Shown: positions 1 to 10,543 of the stretch, piece by piece
Position numbering within the stretch: the stretch's first letter is position 1
Layout: each line of letters opens with the position of its first letter
NCBI GenBank assembly: GCA_038502055.1
Contig: JAXRKN010000039.1
Span: 124,001 to 188,000 of the forward strand
Source: Tanytarsus gracilentus
Taxonomy: Eukaryota; Arthropoda; Insecta; Diptera; Chironomidae
Reading direction: 5' to 3'
Length of the DNA stretch: 64,000 nucleotides
Notes under the pieces: model-generated
Seen by the model: only the letters and a program-made list of their open reading frames with translations
Database searches by the model: none
Told to the model about the DNA's origin: nothing
Made by a program: the position numbers and the translations under genes

Positions 1-2447
1 TACAAGCGATATGAATTCAGAAGAAGAAGACGACGATGAAGATGTGAACAATAATGAGCATAAAATAGAAATTCCCTTCTACCCAACCATTGATGGAAAA
101 CCACCAAAAATTTCACAAGATGGCGGAAAACCGTTTAAGAAGTTTCACGGTGGAAAAGAAGGCACCAAGAAAGATCAATATAATACTAACAATGCTTTTA
201 CACCGCCAAATTTTGACAACAACAAGTTTCATGTCAATAATAATTATGATCAGCAGCCAGGTCCGGGTTTCTTTAATCCCGATGCAAGTAAAGGGCAATA
301 TCCAGAGCATCCTGATCAATCTTTGCATCATCAACATCCGGTTGATAAGCAGCTCTTTAATATTCTCGGACAAAATGCACCAAATATTCCACCGCATATT
401 CGCATTGATCAGCTTTTGCAGCATATTCAGGGACAAGATCAAAATCAAGGACCTTTGCTGCATGGCTTTCAACCCATTCAAATTGCTAACGGAATCAACT
501 ATAATCAATATGGAGAAAATACCGATCACAATATTCACAGACCAGGTTCATATTTTAGCTCATTTCTTAAATTTGCTTCACTAAAAAATAATAACATATT
601 CTTAATGTTGTCCATTCCGAATTTGTTTCGCACGCGATTCTCACATTTTCATCTTTTCCTATCTTTAATTTGATTTCTGTTTTATGTGTGTGTATGTGCA
701 TGAATCTTCTTCTTTATTTTCTCTCTCTATATCGACTCTTCTTTTATTGTGCTGCTACTCATGAATAAGAGTAGCTCGAATATAAAAAGCATTGAGTCGT
801 CAACAACAACGACGACAAAACAGTCGTAAAATGCGAACTTGAACACATTAAAATTTTCATCACGCAATTTCATTTAACTTCTTTTTTTCTCTCCCTTCCA
901 ATTTCTCAATTCCCTCATCCCACCACCACCTTTTAGGCATTGGTTTCAATCACATTCAACCGAATCTCGAGGTATTGGCGATCGATGCAATTGATTCACG
1001 TCGTGTGCGTGTCATTTTCGTCGTGCCACAAATCTATGTTGGCTTGCACGGACGTGTCGAGTTGAGATTTACAAATCAGCCGAATAATAATGACACGACT
1101 CGTTGGCAGAGTCAGATCTTTGCTCCACCCGATGATTTAATTGCCACATCGCAACTAGAATTTGAATTGTCCACGCTCGAACCGAACTCAGAGTACCGTG
1201 TGAAAATAACCTTAATTCTGCGTGACTTGCCCGCACAGCCCTCTTCTCAAGTTTATACAGTTAGAACGCCAGCTGAGCGTGCCATAACACCCCCCACCCC
1301 TCAGCTCCCACCATCCTCCTCATCATCGAACGATTATCATCCAACACAGATGAGTGACATCTTGGAAAATCTCGAGGACCCCGAACTTCAAGCTAATGAG
1401 ATTAATTCCACCTTCATTCGATTCAGTTGGAATAAAGTGCCCGATGACGTTGCTCAATATGTCGATGGAATTCAATTGCGTTACAAGGAGCTTAGTGGAA
1501 AAGTATATGATGCAACTCCTCTGATTCATCGGTGAGTTGTTAATTATTTACGACCGTGGAAAGAAATAAAATTAAAACCTTTTATTTTAGTGCACTTACT
1601 TCTTACACCCTCGAGAATCTTATGCCGGAAAAAACCTATGAAATTAGTCTATTTTATATCCCCTTCCATGGACAAGGTGCTGAATTGAGGGTGGGCGAGA
1701 AAATTGAAGTTACAACGAGCCAGAAAATTAACACTTATGGATTTGAAGTGGTTGTAAATGTCACTAAAGTAAAGACAGCAACTGCCGAGGTCTTTTGGTC
1801 AGGCGTTACATATCCGGATGATAAATTTATCAACATTTATCGCGTAATTTATCAAAGTGATTCCGGAAAGGAGGTAGGAAATTTATTATGTTTGTTAATT
1901 TAAAACCCTAATCATCTCTTCAAAGGACTCGAGTGTATTTAAAGTAGCGAAACGTGATTCAACGACCGGAACACTCATCAAGGATCTCAAGCCGGGGACG
2001 CGCTATCGTTTGTGGCTTGAGTGTTATCTCACAAATGGTGGCATTAAGAAGAGTAATGTCGTCAATTTCTTAACCAAGCCAGGACCTCCTCCTATGAATG
2101 GTATGATTCATTATAAATTTAAAGCCTATTTATTTCACTTTTTTTTTGGTTTAGAAAAACTCTTAACTGCCGGACAATCGTCACAGAGCGGCGGTGACTA
2201 TTATGCACCTCTTGTCGTCGTTGGAGTCATATGTGCACTTTCTGTCATGACTACACTTATTTTATTGCTTATTTTGACGCGAAGACGAGTGCAAAGTGCA
2301 CAAATAACACCGCCTCGTAAAAATGAAGTGAGCTATGAGAACCCAAGCTATAAAGTTGAAATACAGCAAGAGACTATGAGTAAGCAAAATATTATATTTT
2401 ATGATAACTTTAAATTTACTATTTTCTCTATTTTTCCAGATCTTTAA
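1..2447 (+). CDS. sas: stranded at second-like epidermal cell-surface receptor, 3' part (5' end outside window)
   Basis: Single-pass receptor; in Drosophila Sas is an epidermal surface protein that acts as ligand for the receptor phosphatase Ptp10D. Six coding exons, phases all agree: 1-545, 937-1531, 1591-1873, 1926-2100, 2155-2379, 2440-2447. The frame is open to the window edge, so this is the last 609 residues. Counting from there: an acidic then Asn/Gln/His/Pro-rich linker (1-181), three fibronectin III domains (about 190-290, 330-428, 433-530), a membrane helix (552-573) followed by RRR, and a tail of about 35 residues with an NPSY (NPxY) motif at 595-598. The last exon supplies only the final two residues and the stop. 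Three FN3 domains, a short NPxY tail and a C-terminus ending in QQETMNL match what I know of Sas. The von Willebrand C domains expected upstream are outside the window. Identity is by family recognition, not a search. Confidence 0.86.
546..936 (+). other. 391-bp sas intron
   Basis: Donor GTTCAT at 546 and acceptor CTTTTTAG ending at 936 join a Gly codon split 1/2 bases. This is the only long intron of the visible part of the gene; the other four are 52-60 bp. It is pyrimidine-rich near the 3' end. No other feature is seen in it. Confidence 0.8.
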
Positions 2448-3339
2448 ATGCCAATAGATATTATCCATTAAAAGTAAATTTTTAAGTGTACAGCAAAAAT
2501 TTAATTAAAAAAAGTATATATAGGAGTAATTTATTACGGTAACATAGACTTGAAGATACTTAAATTAGCAATGATAACAATTGAAAAAATCATTTTAGAG
2601 GTTTGTTTTAAGTGATTAATTGTAAATAAGCGATTTTAATTGTTACTCAAAATTAGCAAATATCTGTAAATATAAAAAGCATTTTGTCGTAAATAAAATT
2701 ATTTTATGAAGACTAATTCATTTAATGAAGGTCATTTGGAGCGAAACGTGCGAATATAAAAAAATATTATGAGGAATTATTGGGACTTTTAAAATAAGCT
2801 ACATTTGCTTCTTTATGATAAAGAGAAAGAAATTTTCTTATTTTACCAACATTTAAAGGTTTTAATTTTATAGAAATTTATTTTGAAAATGTAGTTGAAA
2901 TATTTTTAAAAATAAAATAAATTTTAAAAAATAAAAATCTCGTTTCATTGGATTAAAAAAATTTCAGGCTTTGAATTTTATTTTTATATTAAAAAAATAA
3001 AACTCAAAATAAATTTTAAAAATCACATCCATTATCCAGCCTAAAAAAAAATTATTTTTATTACTTTAAATTTAGAAATTAAAATTTTATAAAAAATAAA
3101 AAAAAATCGAAAGCAAATTTTTCAACAAAGAAAAAAATTTCAAAGCCGGCTTCTGTTTTTAATCAAAATTTAATTTAATAAATTTTTAATTTTTTTGATG
3201 CATGGTAAAAAAAAATTCTTCTTTTCGAGTGTAAACAGGAAAAAATTCTCTTTGAGTCACTTTAATTCCCCCTGTTTACAAATTTTGAATTCAAAGTTTT
3301 TAAATATTTCATTAAAAATTACACTTTTAATCGAGCACA
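2448..3339. other. AT-rich spacer: sas 3' UTR and Rbbp5 upstream region
   Basis: About 890 bp with no open frame of note. The first part is the sas 3' UTR, with a polyadenylation hexamer at 2692-2697. From about 2830 to 3230 the DNA is dominated by A and T runs. The Rbbp5 promoter must lie in the last few hundred bases, but no TATA box or clear initiator stands out. Confidence 0.6.
2692..2697 (+). terminator. poly(A) signal AATAAA, probable sas 3' end
   Basis: A canonical hexamer 245 bp after the sas stop codon and the best-placed one before Rbbp5. In DNA this AT-rich the hexamer occurs often by chance, so the assignment rests on position. Confidence 0.4.
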
Positions 3340-4870
3340 ATGAATCTGGAATTGCTTGGTGAGTAATTTGTTAGTGAAATAAAGTAATAAAACTATAAAC
3401 TTTCATTTTTTAGAATCATTTTGTCAAAATTTTCCCGAAGAATTCGACGGATCTTTGGATTGTATTTCTTTAGCTGTAACTTGCTGCTTCAATAAGTATG
3501 GAACGCTTTTAGCGGTTGGATGTAATGATGGACGCATCGTCGTGTGGGATTTTTTAACAAGAGGAATAGCCAAAAATATTTCTGCTCATGTTCATCCAAT
3601 ATGCAGTCTCAGTTGGTCTCGCAACGGTCATAAACTGCTTTCAGCATCCACAGACAATAATGCATGCATTTGGGATGTTCTTACCGGCGATTGTGAGAAC
3701 AAATATCGCTTTCCATCGCCAATCTTAAAGGTTCAATTTCATCCCCGAAACGATAATGTTTTTCTAGTTTGTCCGATGAGGCATGCAGCAATACTCGTGG
3801 AGGTAGGCGGGAAACATCAAATTTTACCAGTCGATAGTGATGGTGATCTAAATATTGTGGCCACTTTCGATAGACGCGGGCATTACATCTATACGGGAAA
3901 TGCAAAGGGCAAAATACTGGTGATGGAAACTGATTCTTTTAAAATTGTGGCCAGCTTCAAAATTACAGTTGGAACGTCAAGCGCTACCGCCGTAAAAAGT
4001 ATTGAATTTGCAAGGCGAGGAGATTCATTTTTAATAAATACAGCAGATCGTGTAATTCGTGTCTATGATTCTAAGGAAGTGCTTGCATGTAAAAAAGAAG
4101 GAGACCCAGAACCAATACAGAAACTTCAAGATCTCGTCAACAAAACGACTTGGAAAAAGTGTTGTTTCTCGGGTGACGGTGAATATATTTGCGCTGGGTC
4201 AGCTCGTCAACATGCTCTCTACATTTGGGAAAAATCGGTAGGAAATCTTGTTAAAATTTTACACGGCACTAAGGGTGAACTGCTCCTTGATGTCGTATGG
4301 CATCCTGTTCGGCCAATCATTGCGAGCATTAGTTCTGGTTTGGTGTCAATTTGGGCTCAAAATCAAGTCGAAAACTGGTCGGCCTTTGCACCCGATTTCA
4401 AAGAACTCGATGAAAATGTTGAATATGAAGAACGTGAGTCTGAATTTGATATTGACGATGAGGATAAATCTATCGATCTTGCCGCTGAAAGTAAAACTGA
4501 GGAAGATTTAGAGGTAGATGTTGTGACTTCTGAGCCAATTGCTGCATTTTGCAGCTCTGATGAAGAGACTGAAGACACACATGCTTTACAATTTCTTCCA
4601 ATGGCACCAGAAGTCGAAGATCCCGAAGAAGGTTGGGGTACACAGGACGCTGACGCTTTGGCAACAGAACAAGATCAAATAGCTTCATCTCGCGAACTTG
4701 GCGATACTGTGAGCGAGAGTTCTGGTTCAAAAAAGCGAAAATTAAATACATTTGATATTGAACTTGAAAATGCTCCACCGAACGACGAGGTGCATCCTCT
4801 TTTACAAAACAAAACGATGAAAGAGAAACAGAGCACCAACAATAAAGCAAAAGGACGTCCGCGAAAATGA
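3340..4870 (+). CDS. Rbbp5: Rbbp5, WD40 subunit of COMPASS/MLL H3K4 methyltransferase complexes
   Basis: Two coding exons, 3340-3358 and 3414-4870, split by a 55-bp intron; 491 residues (human about 538). It is a nuclear core subunit (with WDR5, ASH2L and DPY30) that stimulates MLL/SET1 methylation of histone H3 lysine 4. The short first exon encodes MNLELL, as in the human protein, and fixes the start. A WD40 propeller covers about residues 20-325, including the conserved stretches AVGCNDGRIV, DFLTRGIAK, TGNAKGKIL and AGSARQHALYIWEK. The acidic hinge ENVEYEERESEFDI follows; in the family this activates the methyltransferase and binds ASH2L. The WDR5-binding segment reads EVDVVTSEP (373-381), one Val longer than the human EVDVTSVDP as I remember it. 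The tail has NDEVHPLL and a GRPRK end. Similarity to the human protein is very high throughout. Confidence 0.97.
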
Positions 4871-4901
4871 GATTAAATTTTAATGGATTGTTTTACGAGA
4901 T

Positions 4902-4907
4902 AATAAA
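4902..4907 (+). terminator. poly(A) signal AATAAA for Rbbp5
   Basis: Lies 32 bp after the Rbbp5 stop, inside the 302-bp gap to the convergent Ocrl gene, so both 3' UTRs must be short or overlap. Confidence 0.55.
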
Positions 4908-5015
4908 AAGATATTTTTTAAGTATAAGTTTATTAACAATAACTAAATAGATGTGATTGCTTTTCAGTGTTTCTTTACATAATTTCATCAATAGAATTAA
5001 ATCTATATTATTTGT

Positions 5016-5021
5016 TTTATT
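5016..5021 (-). terminator. Candidate poly(A) signal for Ocrl
   Basis: Reads AATAAA on the minus strand, about 150 bp after the Ocrl stop. A second copy at 4929-4934 is an alternative. Confidence 0.4.
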
Positions 5022-5172
5022 CGAAGCTAGGAATGTGAAGAGAAAGCAATAAGTACTAGACAACGCATGAAAGGTAACAAACGAGCGAGATTAATTAATT
5101 AATTACAGTGTAAATATACTATAAAGGTATCTAAATTTGATATTTTCCGTTAAAAAAAAGATTAAAGCTTTC

Positions 5173-7935
5173 TTAATTCTTTTCAAATTCATTTCGAGCA
5201 AAATCTCTTAAATCACTTCCCAAAAACATTTGTATTAATCGTAAACTCAATTGATCTTGCTTGTGACGACACAAAACTGGTCCGAAAATTTTCGAGATTG
5301 TTTTATCGTCTAATCCATTTAATGCATAGTTTTTCTGAATCTCCTTTAGAAAAAGCAAGACATAGAGGAAGATTTTTCGATTTAACAGTGGCATTTTGTT
5401 TTGTACGAGTTCTCGGCATTTATCAGGGTAGTTGATGTAGATCGAAAGTTCTCGCTCGGTAATTGTAACTAGAGGTTCAGGAGAGGCTTCAAAAATCTTC
5501 AAAAGAACTTCTGCTGCTGTTTGAGGTGTCCCCGGGAAATGTTCAGTTGACCACGAGTCGAGCCAATCTCTGATTGCGCAAATTCTCGGACTTTGACGGT
5601 GTCTCCGTTGAATTGTGAAAAGTTGAGGAATATTCAGGCCATTCTTATAGAGATAATCAACCATCAAGTAAATTTCACGCGGTGCTTTTGAATCATTAAA
5701 GAAAGGGACACGATTATTGGCATCATCGTCAATTTCCATTAACTCTTTGACAGAATATTCAAAAACTGGCTTGGTGAGCTTCATTAGAGTGTCGAGCCGC
5801 AAGCCAAAAATACTCGGTTGATACTCGCCAAAAATCGTTATAAAAGCATCTCTCCCATTTTCGACATGCAAAACTAAAATGTCTAGAGGAGCTTTTTCGC
5901 CCGACTGTGAGTCACGCAGTCTCTGCATAATTTTATGTGCTGCTTTTTCATCAATGAAAATATCAATGCGAATGCTTAATGAATTTCCAGTAAGAAGTTC
6001 ACCCTTGGGCTGATTAATTTTAATCCATTCCTCGCACACTGAAGAGCTAAAAGAAGAAAAATGTTGAAGAATAATTTTTAAAATAAAATATATAAGTAAT
6101 TACCACACAGAAGTTCCAACATCGTCTTTTGAGAGAAATTTAAAACGGACTGGCAAATGACAATTATTGGCAACGAGAAGTTCTCGGCTATAGTGTTCAT
6201 GATAGCGTATGATTCCAAAATCTATATCTGTTTCTGCGACAGTCATTTGAGGCTGATTATCATTCTCATATTTGTCTACCGTTTTGAGAACTTCCTCGTG
6301 AACTTTCTTAAACTTTTGTTCATCTTTCGTGAGGATGTATGAAATAAAGACGCCATAAACAGGCTTATGATCGCTCATTCGAAGCTCCATTACACTTTTA
6401 TATGTTGTTTGTTCTATTCCTAATAATTAAATAAAATAATTAGGATATATAATTAGGAAAATTGTAAATTTACTTGATCCTCTCCACATAATTCGGTCGC
6501 ACCATGCTGGCGCACGATTTTTTTCCGATGAATCCCATTCGTCTGTACCGGGATCATATTTATATGTAGGTTTAAATGTAATTTTTCCTTCATTGAAGTC
6601 ACGGAAAACTCGACGCTTTTGCTTCTCTATATACAATTGATCGAGATAGAAAATTTTTTCATATTCACAGAATATCTTAATTTGTTCGTCATCTGCTGAT
6701 GTAATGCGATAATTTAGGTCTCCAATCCAAAAGACTTGATCATGTTCGAGAATATTGCGTGCCTTAAAACCATCATTAAACTGCATGCTCCGTAAAATTT
6801 CATCATGATCTGCATTTCTTCTTTCAAACTCTTGAACATGCGCAGCCAAATGAGAGTTCACAAAGCACAGAAACGTTTCATTCAACTGAAAGCTGATACC
6901 AACGCCACCCTTATTGCCAAATCTCAGAGTTCCAGTACCGACCATTGAAGTACAAATTTTAGAAATTGATCCTCTCAACGATCTCTTAACAATAATTGAG
7001 AGCATCATTCCAACTAATCTGATTGTAATTAGTTCCTCGTAAGAATCACCCGGATGAACACCTTCTAAAATTTTGGCTATCCAATTGTAATCGGGCTTTG
7101 TTTCACTCCTCAATATCGTGTCGGCTGACATGTCGATTTCTTGTAAGCCCACAGCATAAATATCTGGCGCATCTTCAGTGGTCACAAGGAGTTCTCTTAA
7201 GCTAAGTTCTTCGCCTGGCAATTGCAAGTTTACATTCCACGTGCAGCAATAAATTTTATACGGCTCATACATTGTATACTCGGGTCTTCTTCTCTCCAAT
7301 TCTTCCCTAAATTTTGATTCACGATTTTTGGGAGGAAGCTTGTTGCTGGCAATATTATAATCGATTTCAGTTAGATCTGAACTTTTATAGGAATCTAGCC
7401 ATTGATGATTTCCATTAATTTCGCTTGAATATTCTAAAAGAGACTTGTTTAGCTCTAATTCAATTAGTTCACATGCAAAAGTATACCTTGAATGAGCTTT
7501 CGGAGAACTCTCACAAAATTATCCTTACTCGAAAGTGTGGTGTCATCTGGATAGTAAAAATATGTATGTGATTCATTTCCACCCAGGATTTGAAATTTAT
7601 ATGAAGAAACGCCCGGGCTATTAGTTATATCAATTAAAAATGTTTCATTGATAGGCAGTACCGAGATAATTTTTAAATCGCTGAGATTGATTGGCGGACG
7701 ATTTGCAACGTTGAATGAGAAGAGAGCTGACGAGTTACCGCTCGATTTTACTATAGCTAAAATTCGTTCCTGATGCTCAGCACCGACAATTTGGTATGCG
7801 TCGAAAGTCTATAAAAAAATATTTTTTTTTGATATGACTGAAATTTTTATTTGAACTTACAGCGATCACAGACTCGCCCAGACGAAATTTTTGCTCCACC
7901 GTTTGGAGAATCGAGTGTTTAAGTGAATCACTCAT
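5173..7935 (-). CDS. Ocrl: Ocrl, inositol polyphosphate 5-phosphatase (OCRL/INPP5B type)
   Basis: Five coding exons in transcript order: 7861-7935, 7487-7808, 6474-7433, 6104-6419, 5173-6046; 848 residues, all phases consistent. It removes the 5-phosphate of PI(4,5)P2 and PI(3,4,5)P3 on endosomes, Golgi and forming cytokinetic membranes. Domains: N-terminal PH-like region (about 1-125); 5-phosphatase with TWNVN (197-201), GLQEID (228-233, Mg-binding Glu), the signature WIGDLNYR (368-375) and PAWCDRIMW (441-449); ASH domain (about 500-620) that binds Rab GTPases in the family; C-terminal RhoGAP-like domain (about 670-845). The arginine finger of active RhoGAPs appears to be replaced: the segment reads QLFTIQ (699-704), as expected for the inactive GAP domain of OCRL. 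The exon 2/3 junction was set to a 53-bp intron, because the other acceptor would leave only 32 bp. INPP5B is the close alternative name; flies carry one such gene. Confidence 0.95.
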
Positions 7936-8914
7936 TTTTTAAATATTTTTATCTCGTATTTCACTTCTTTTTAAAGCAAAAATTATTTTTTCGTCATATT
8001 GACGTCTGTCTCTAGATATTTTTTGCAACTAAAATGAGTTCACTAAATTGCACAATTGTCCGTCTGTCTTTTTTTTAATTTTTTTCACCTATTATGAGTA
8101 TAAATTTAATTCTATGAAATGCGCAAGAATAACCAAAAATTCACTCGAAAATTTTTTTTAAATGAATGCAACAAAATAGAAACTTGCGTACACTGAACAC
8201 TCTCAAAAACTGGGTTTAAAAAAATTCGTTTTAAAATTTTATTTTAATTTTTATTTTTTACCGTTATTTCAAAAATGATTGTTTAAAACAAAATTTTTCT
8301 TTTGCACAATTTTCATATTAAAATTACCACAAATCGTGATCACGACAATTTGCAATTTAAAGCGTTTCTCTTTTGCTATTATAATTTTCGAAATATTTAA
8401 GTAATAGTTATTATAAGGGTTCCATTTTCTATATGAATTTAAAGAAAGATTTTATCAGAAAATTTCGTCATTCTGCATGGAAACGGCCTTGGTTATCTTA
8501 TCAATAAACACTTACGAAGAATTTTTGCGGTAATTTCAGTTTTTTGCTCATGTGAGTGAAATTAGGTCACTTTTAAAGAGTCATTTTAAAAAAAAATAAT
8601 AAGAAATATTGCATAAAGATAAAAAAATATGTATCTCATGTTATAAAAATGTTTCTTATCAAAAAATTATAAATTAGAAAATCACTGTGTGTGTGTTTAT
8701 CGACAATTACTATATAATATATTAGTTGATGATAAGGTTTTATCAATTTTTTTTCGTACATACGTGAAAAATTCGTGTTAAAGTGCGAGTGATATTTGCA
8801 GTCATAAAGAAACCGTGCACAGATTCACTTCTTGATCGAAAGTTATGTGATAGTTTTTATATTTTATGCAAGAAGTTTTTTAAAGTATTTAAAAACGATT
8901 ACAGAGTTTTTAGA
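7936..8914. other. Divergent promoter region between Ocrl and secreted gene 1
   Basis: 979 bp separating two head-to-head genes. The Ocrl-proximal half is a plain AT-rich stretch with T and A runs. The half nearer the secreted gene carries the GATA cluster described separately. An open frame enters secreted gene 1 from 8783 without a stop, but its first ATG is the one at 8915, which also begins a good signal peptide. Confidence 0.6.
8452..8745. promoter_or_regulatory. Cluster of GATA-factor motifs upstream of secreted gene 1
   Basis: Six matches to WGATAR (either strand) fall in 294 bp: 8452-8457, 8493-8498, 8498-8503, 8656-8661, 8730-8735 and 8740-8745. The pairs at 8493/8498 and 8730/8740 are closely spaced. 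At this base composition I would expect between one and two by chance. In insects such clusters are typical of midgut and fat-body genes driven by GATAe or Serpent. That this controls the secreted gene rather than Ocrl is an inference from distance. Confidence 0.45.
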
Positions 8915-10332
8915 ATGAGAGCTCAAAAGAATTTGATTAATTTAAAAATAATCTTAATAATTATTTGCGTAATAAATCAAACCTTTTCGGCTCCAAGAAT
9001 TTCCACAGCAACCAAGGAGAAGGAAAATTTTGCAAAATCTCCAGAAGAAGAAGGAATCGATCCTTGCAATATTGAGGAGCTAACAGAGCAATTAATATGT
9101 GCGAATGATGGTGATTGTGTGGTAAGAAAGATGTGTTAAGTAAAATCAGAATGCTATCAAGATTAATGTTCTTTATATAGTTGAAAAACGAAGAAAGAAA
9201 AGCAAAGAGAAATGCAATTTGTGCACTCAATGCAGAATGTCCCTATTGCGAAAATGATGAAAGTGAAGTTGAACCTGAAGTTGTTCCCACTTTAAATCCA
9301 CCAATAAATCATGACGAAGAGACACTCAATTTTGATAATGAAACTGAGCTTTTGGAACTTGTGAAACCACCGTTGACTCAAATCGATATCAATGAGAGAA
9401 TACCGGCAAATTTGATCGAGAGAAATATCGTTATCGAAAATGATAATGAAACGCATTTGTACCGAGGTTTCATTCAGCCTGCTTCAAATATCACCACAGT
9501 TATTCGCCTAACAAATGTTGTAGAGAACAATAATATTATCAATATTCCCACAACACTAAACAATACAAACATTAACAATATTCACGTATACACAAACAAA
9601 TCATCAAGCAAGGGAGGGAAGTTTGATCTTGGCTATACCGAAAATGGACCTTGTTGTTGGACTTTGAAAGCGGCGTCATGTAAAACTACAACTGTTGGAT
9701 TAAAATGCCGCCACAAACGTGCTAAAACATGTGGCCCGCAATGTCAGAAGAAAGTTATTAATTCAAACCGAGCTCAATGCATGCAAATCCCACAGTATCC
9801 TTACATGATTTGTCCACCTAATCAACCATATCCATGGAATTCTGGCCAACCACCGTTCGATAACAATGATTCTTTCGAAAATACCGATGATGATCCCTTA
9901 TTTCCAGAGGATGACGAGCTGGAGAATGAAGACTCAGGATGGGTTGTGCATCAAGAAAAGTGTAAAATTGTTAGTGAGGATGGTTTGCAGATCACAAATT
10001 GCACAGGTGCAAAAATAGAATTTGCAAATCCTTATGCAAGAAATTCGATGGATCCAGAGACGTCATCGCGACAAACTAGAAATGCAGTAAATTATAAATC
10101 CGATAGAAGAAAAAAATCAAACCAACCTATGATGTTTCCTCAAACAATGTATATTCCCGTTTTTATGATGCCACAAGCATCAATGAACTATTTTATGCCG
10201 CAACAACTGCCTCCTCCAATGGATTCCAATCTTTATTATTACGAAGAACCCGATTATGAGCGAAAAGAATCAAAAACTTTGAAAAAACATAATAAGAAAA
10301 TTATTATAGCACACGACGATGAAGAGCTGTAG
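8915..10332 (+). CDS. Secreted cysteine-containing protein 1, unknown function
   Basis: Two exons, 8915-9121 and 9181-10332 (59-bp intron, phase 0); 452 residues. I do not recognise a named family. The start ATG begins a signal peptide (about residues 1-25, ending TFSA) with a strong Ile/Leu core. Next come a small Cys cluster (CNIEEL, QLIC, DGDC, then across the intron ICALNAECPYC), an acidic region, and an Asn-rich stretch with many N-x-T/S sites leading to NINNIHVYTNK. A Cys module follows: GPCC, SCK, LKCRHKRAKTCGPQC (about 227-257). The C-terminal half is Pro/Met/Tyr-rich (MPQASMNYFMPQQLPPPM), then strongly charged. The Asn-rich/Cys module recurs in the next gene, 211 bp downstream on the same strand, so the two look like a tandem duplication followed by divergence. 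An extracellular matrix, cuticle or gut-lining role is possible but unproven. Confidence 0.82.
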
Positions 10333-10364
10333 ATGTAATCATAAAATTAAATATTTTTCGAGAT

Positions 10365-10370
10365 AATAAA
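10365..10370 (+). terminator. poly(A) signal AATAAA for secreted gene 1
   Basis: 33 bp after the stop codon and well before the start of the next gene at 10544, so the two tandem genes probably make separate transcripts. Confidence 0.55.
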
Positions 10371-10543
10371 ACATATTTAATTGTTACTTCATAATTCATC
10401 TATTTTAGGAACACATTTAATCTCACAAATTTACAAAAGATTTATTGGAGAGCTTTATTTCTCTCAAATTTTTAAAAAAATTTAAATTTTGCATCAATAA
10501 AAATTAGTTTCGTGAGTGATTTTGTTCGAGGCAGACGAGAAAA

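Larger units (their letters stand above)
4871..5172. other. Convergent 3' spacer between Rbbp5 and Ocrl
   Basis: 302 bp holding both 3' UTRs. On the minus strand AATAAA hexamers fall at 5016-5021 and 4929-4934, the second beyond the Rbbp5 hexamer, so the two transcripts could overlap tail to tail. A TTAATTAATTAATTA run sits near 5090. Confidence 0.5.

Noticed and set aside
2830..3230. Possible repeat element in the sas-Rbbp5 spacer
   Set aside because: Only A/T homopolymer-like runs are seen. No consistent inverted or direct repeat boundaries or duplication could be found.
7434..7486. A 32-bp intron in Ocrl using the nearer acceptor
   Set aside because: It would keep the frame but is shorter than insect introns can be. 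The 53-bp alternative keeps the frame too, has a good pyrimidine-containing acceptor and a CTAAT branch site.
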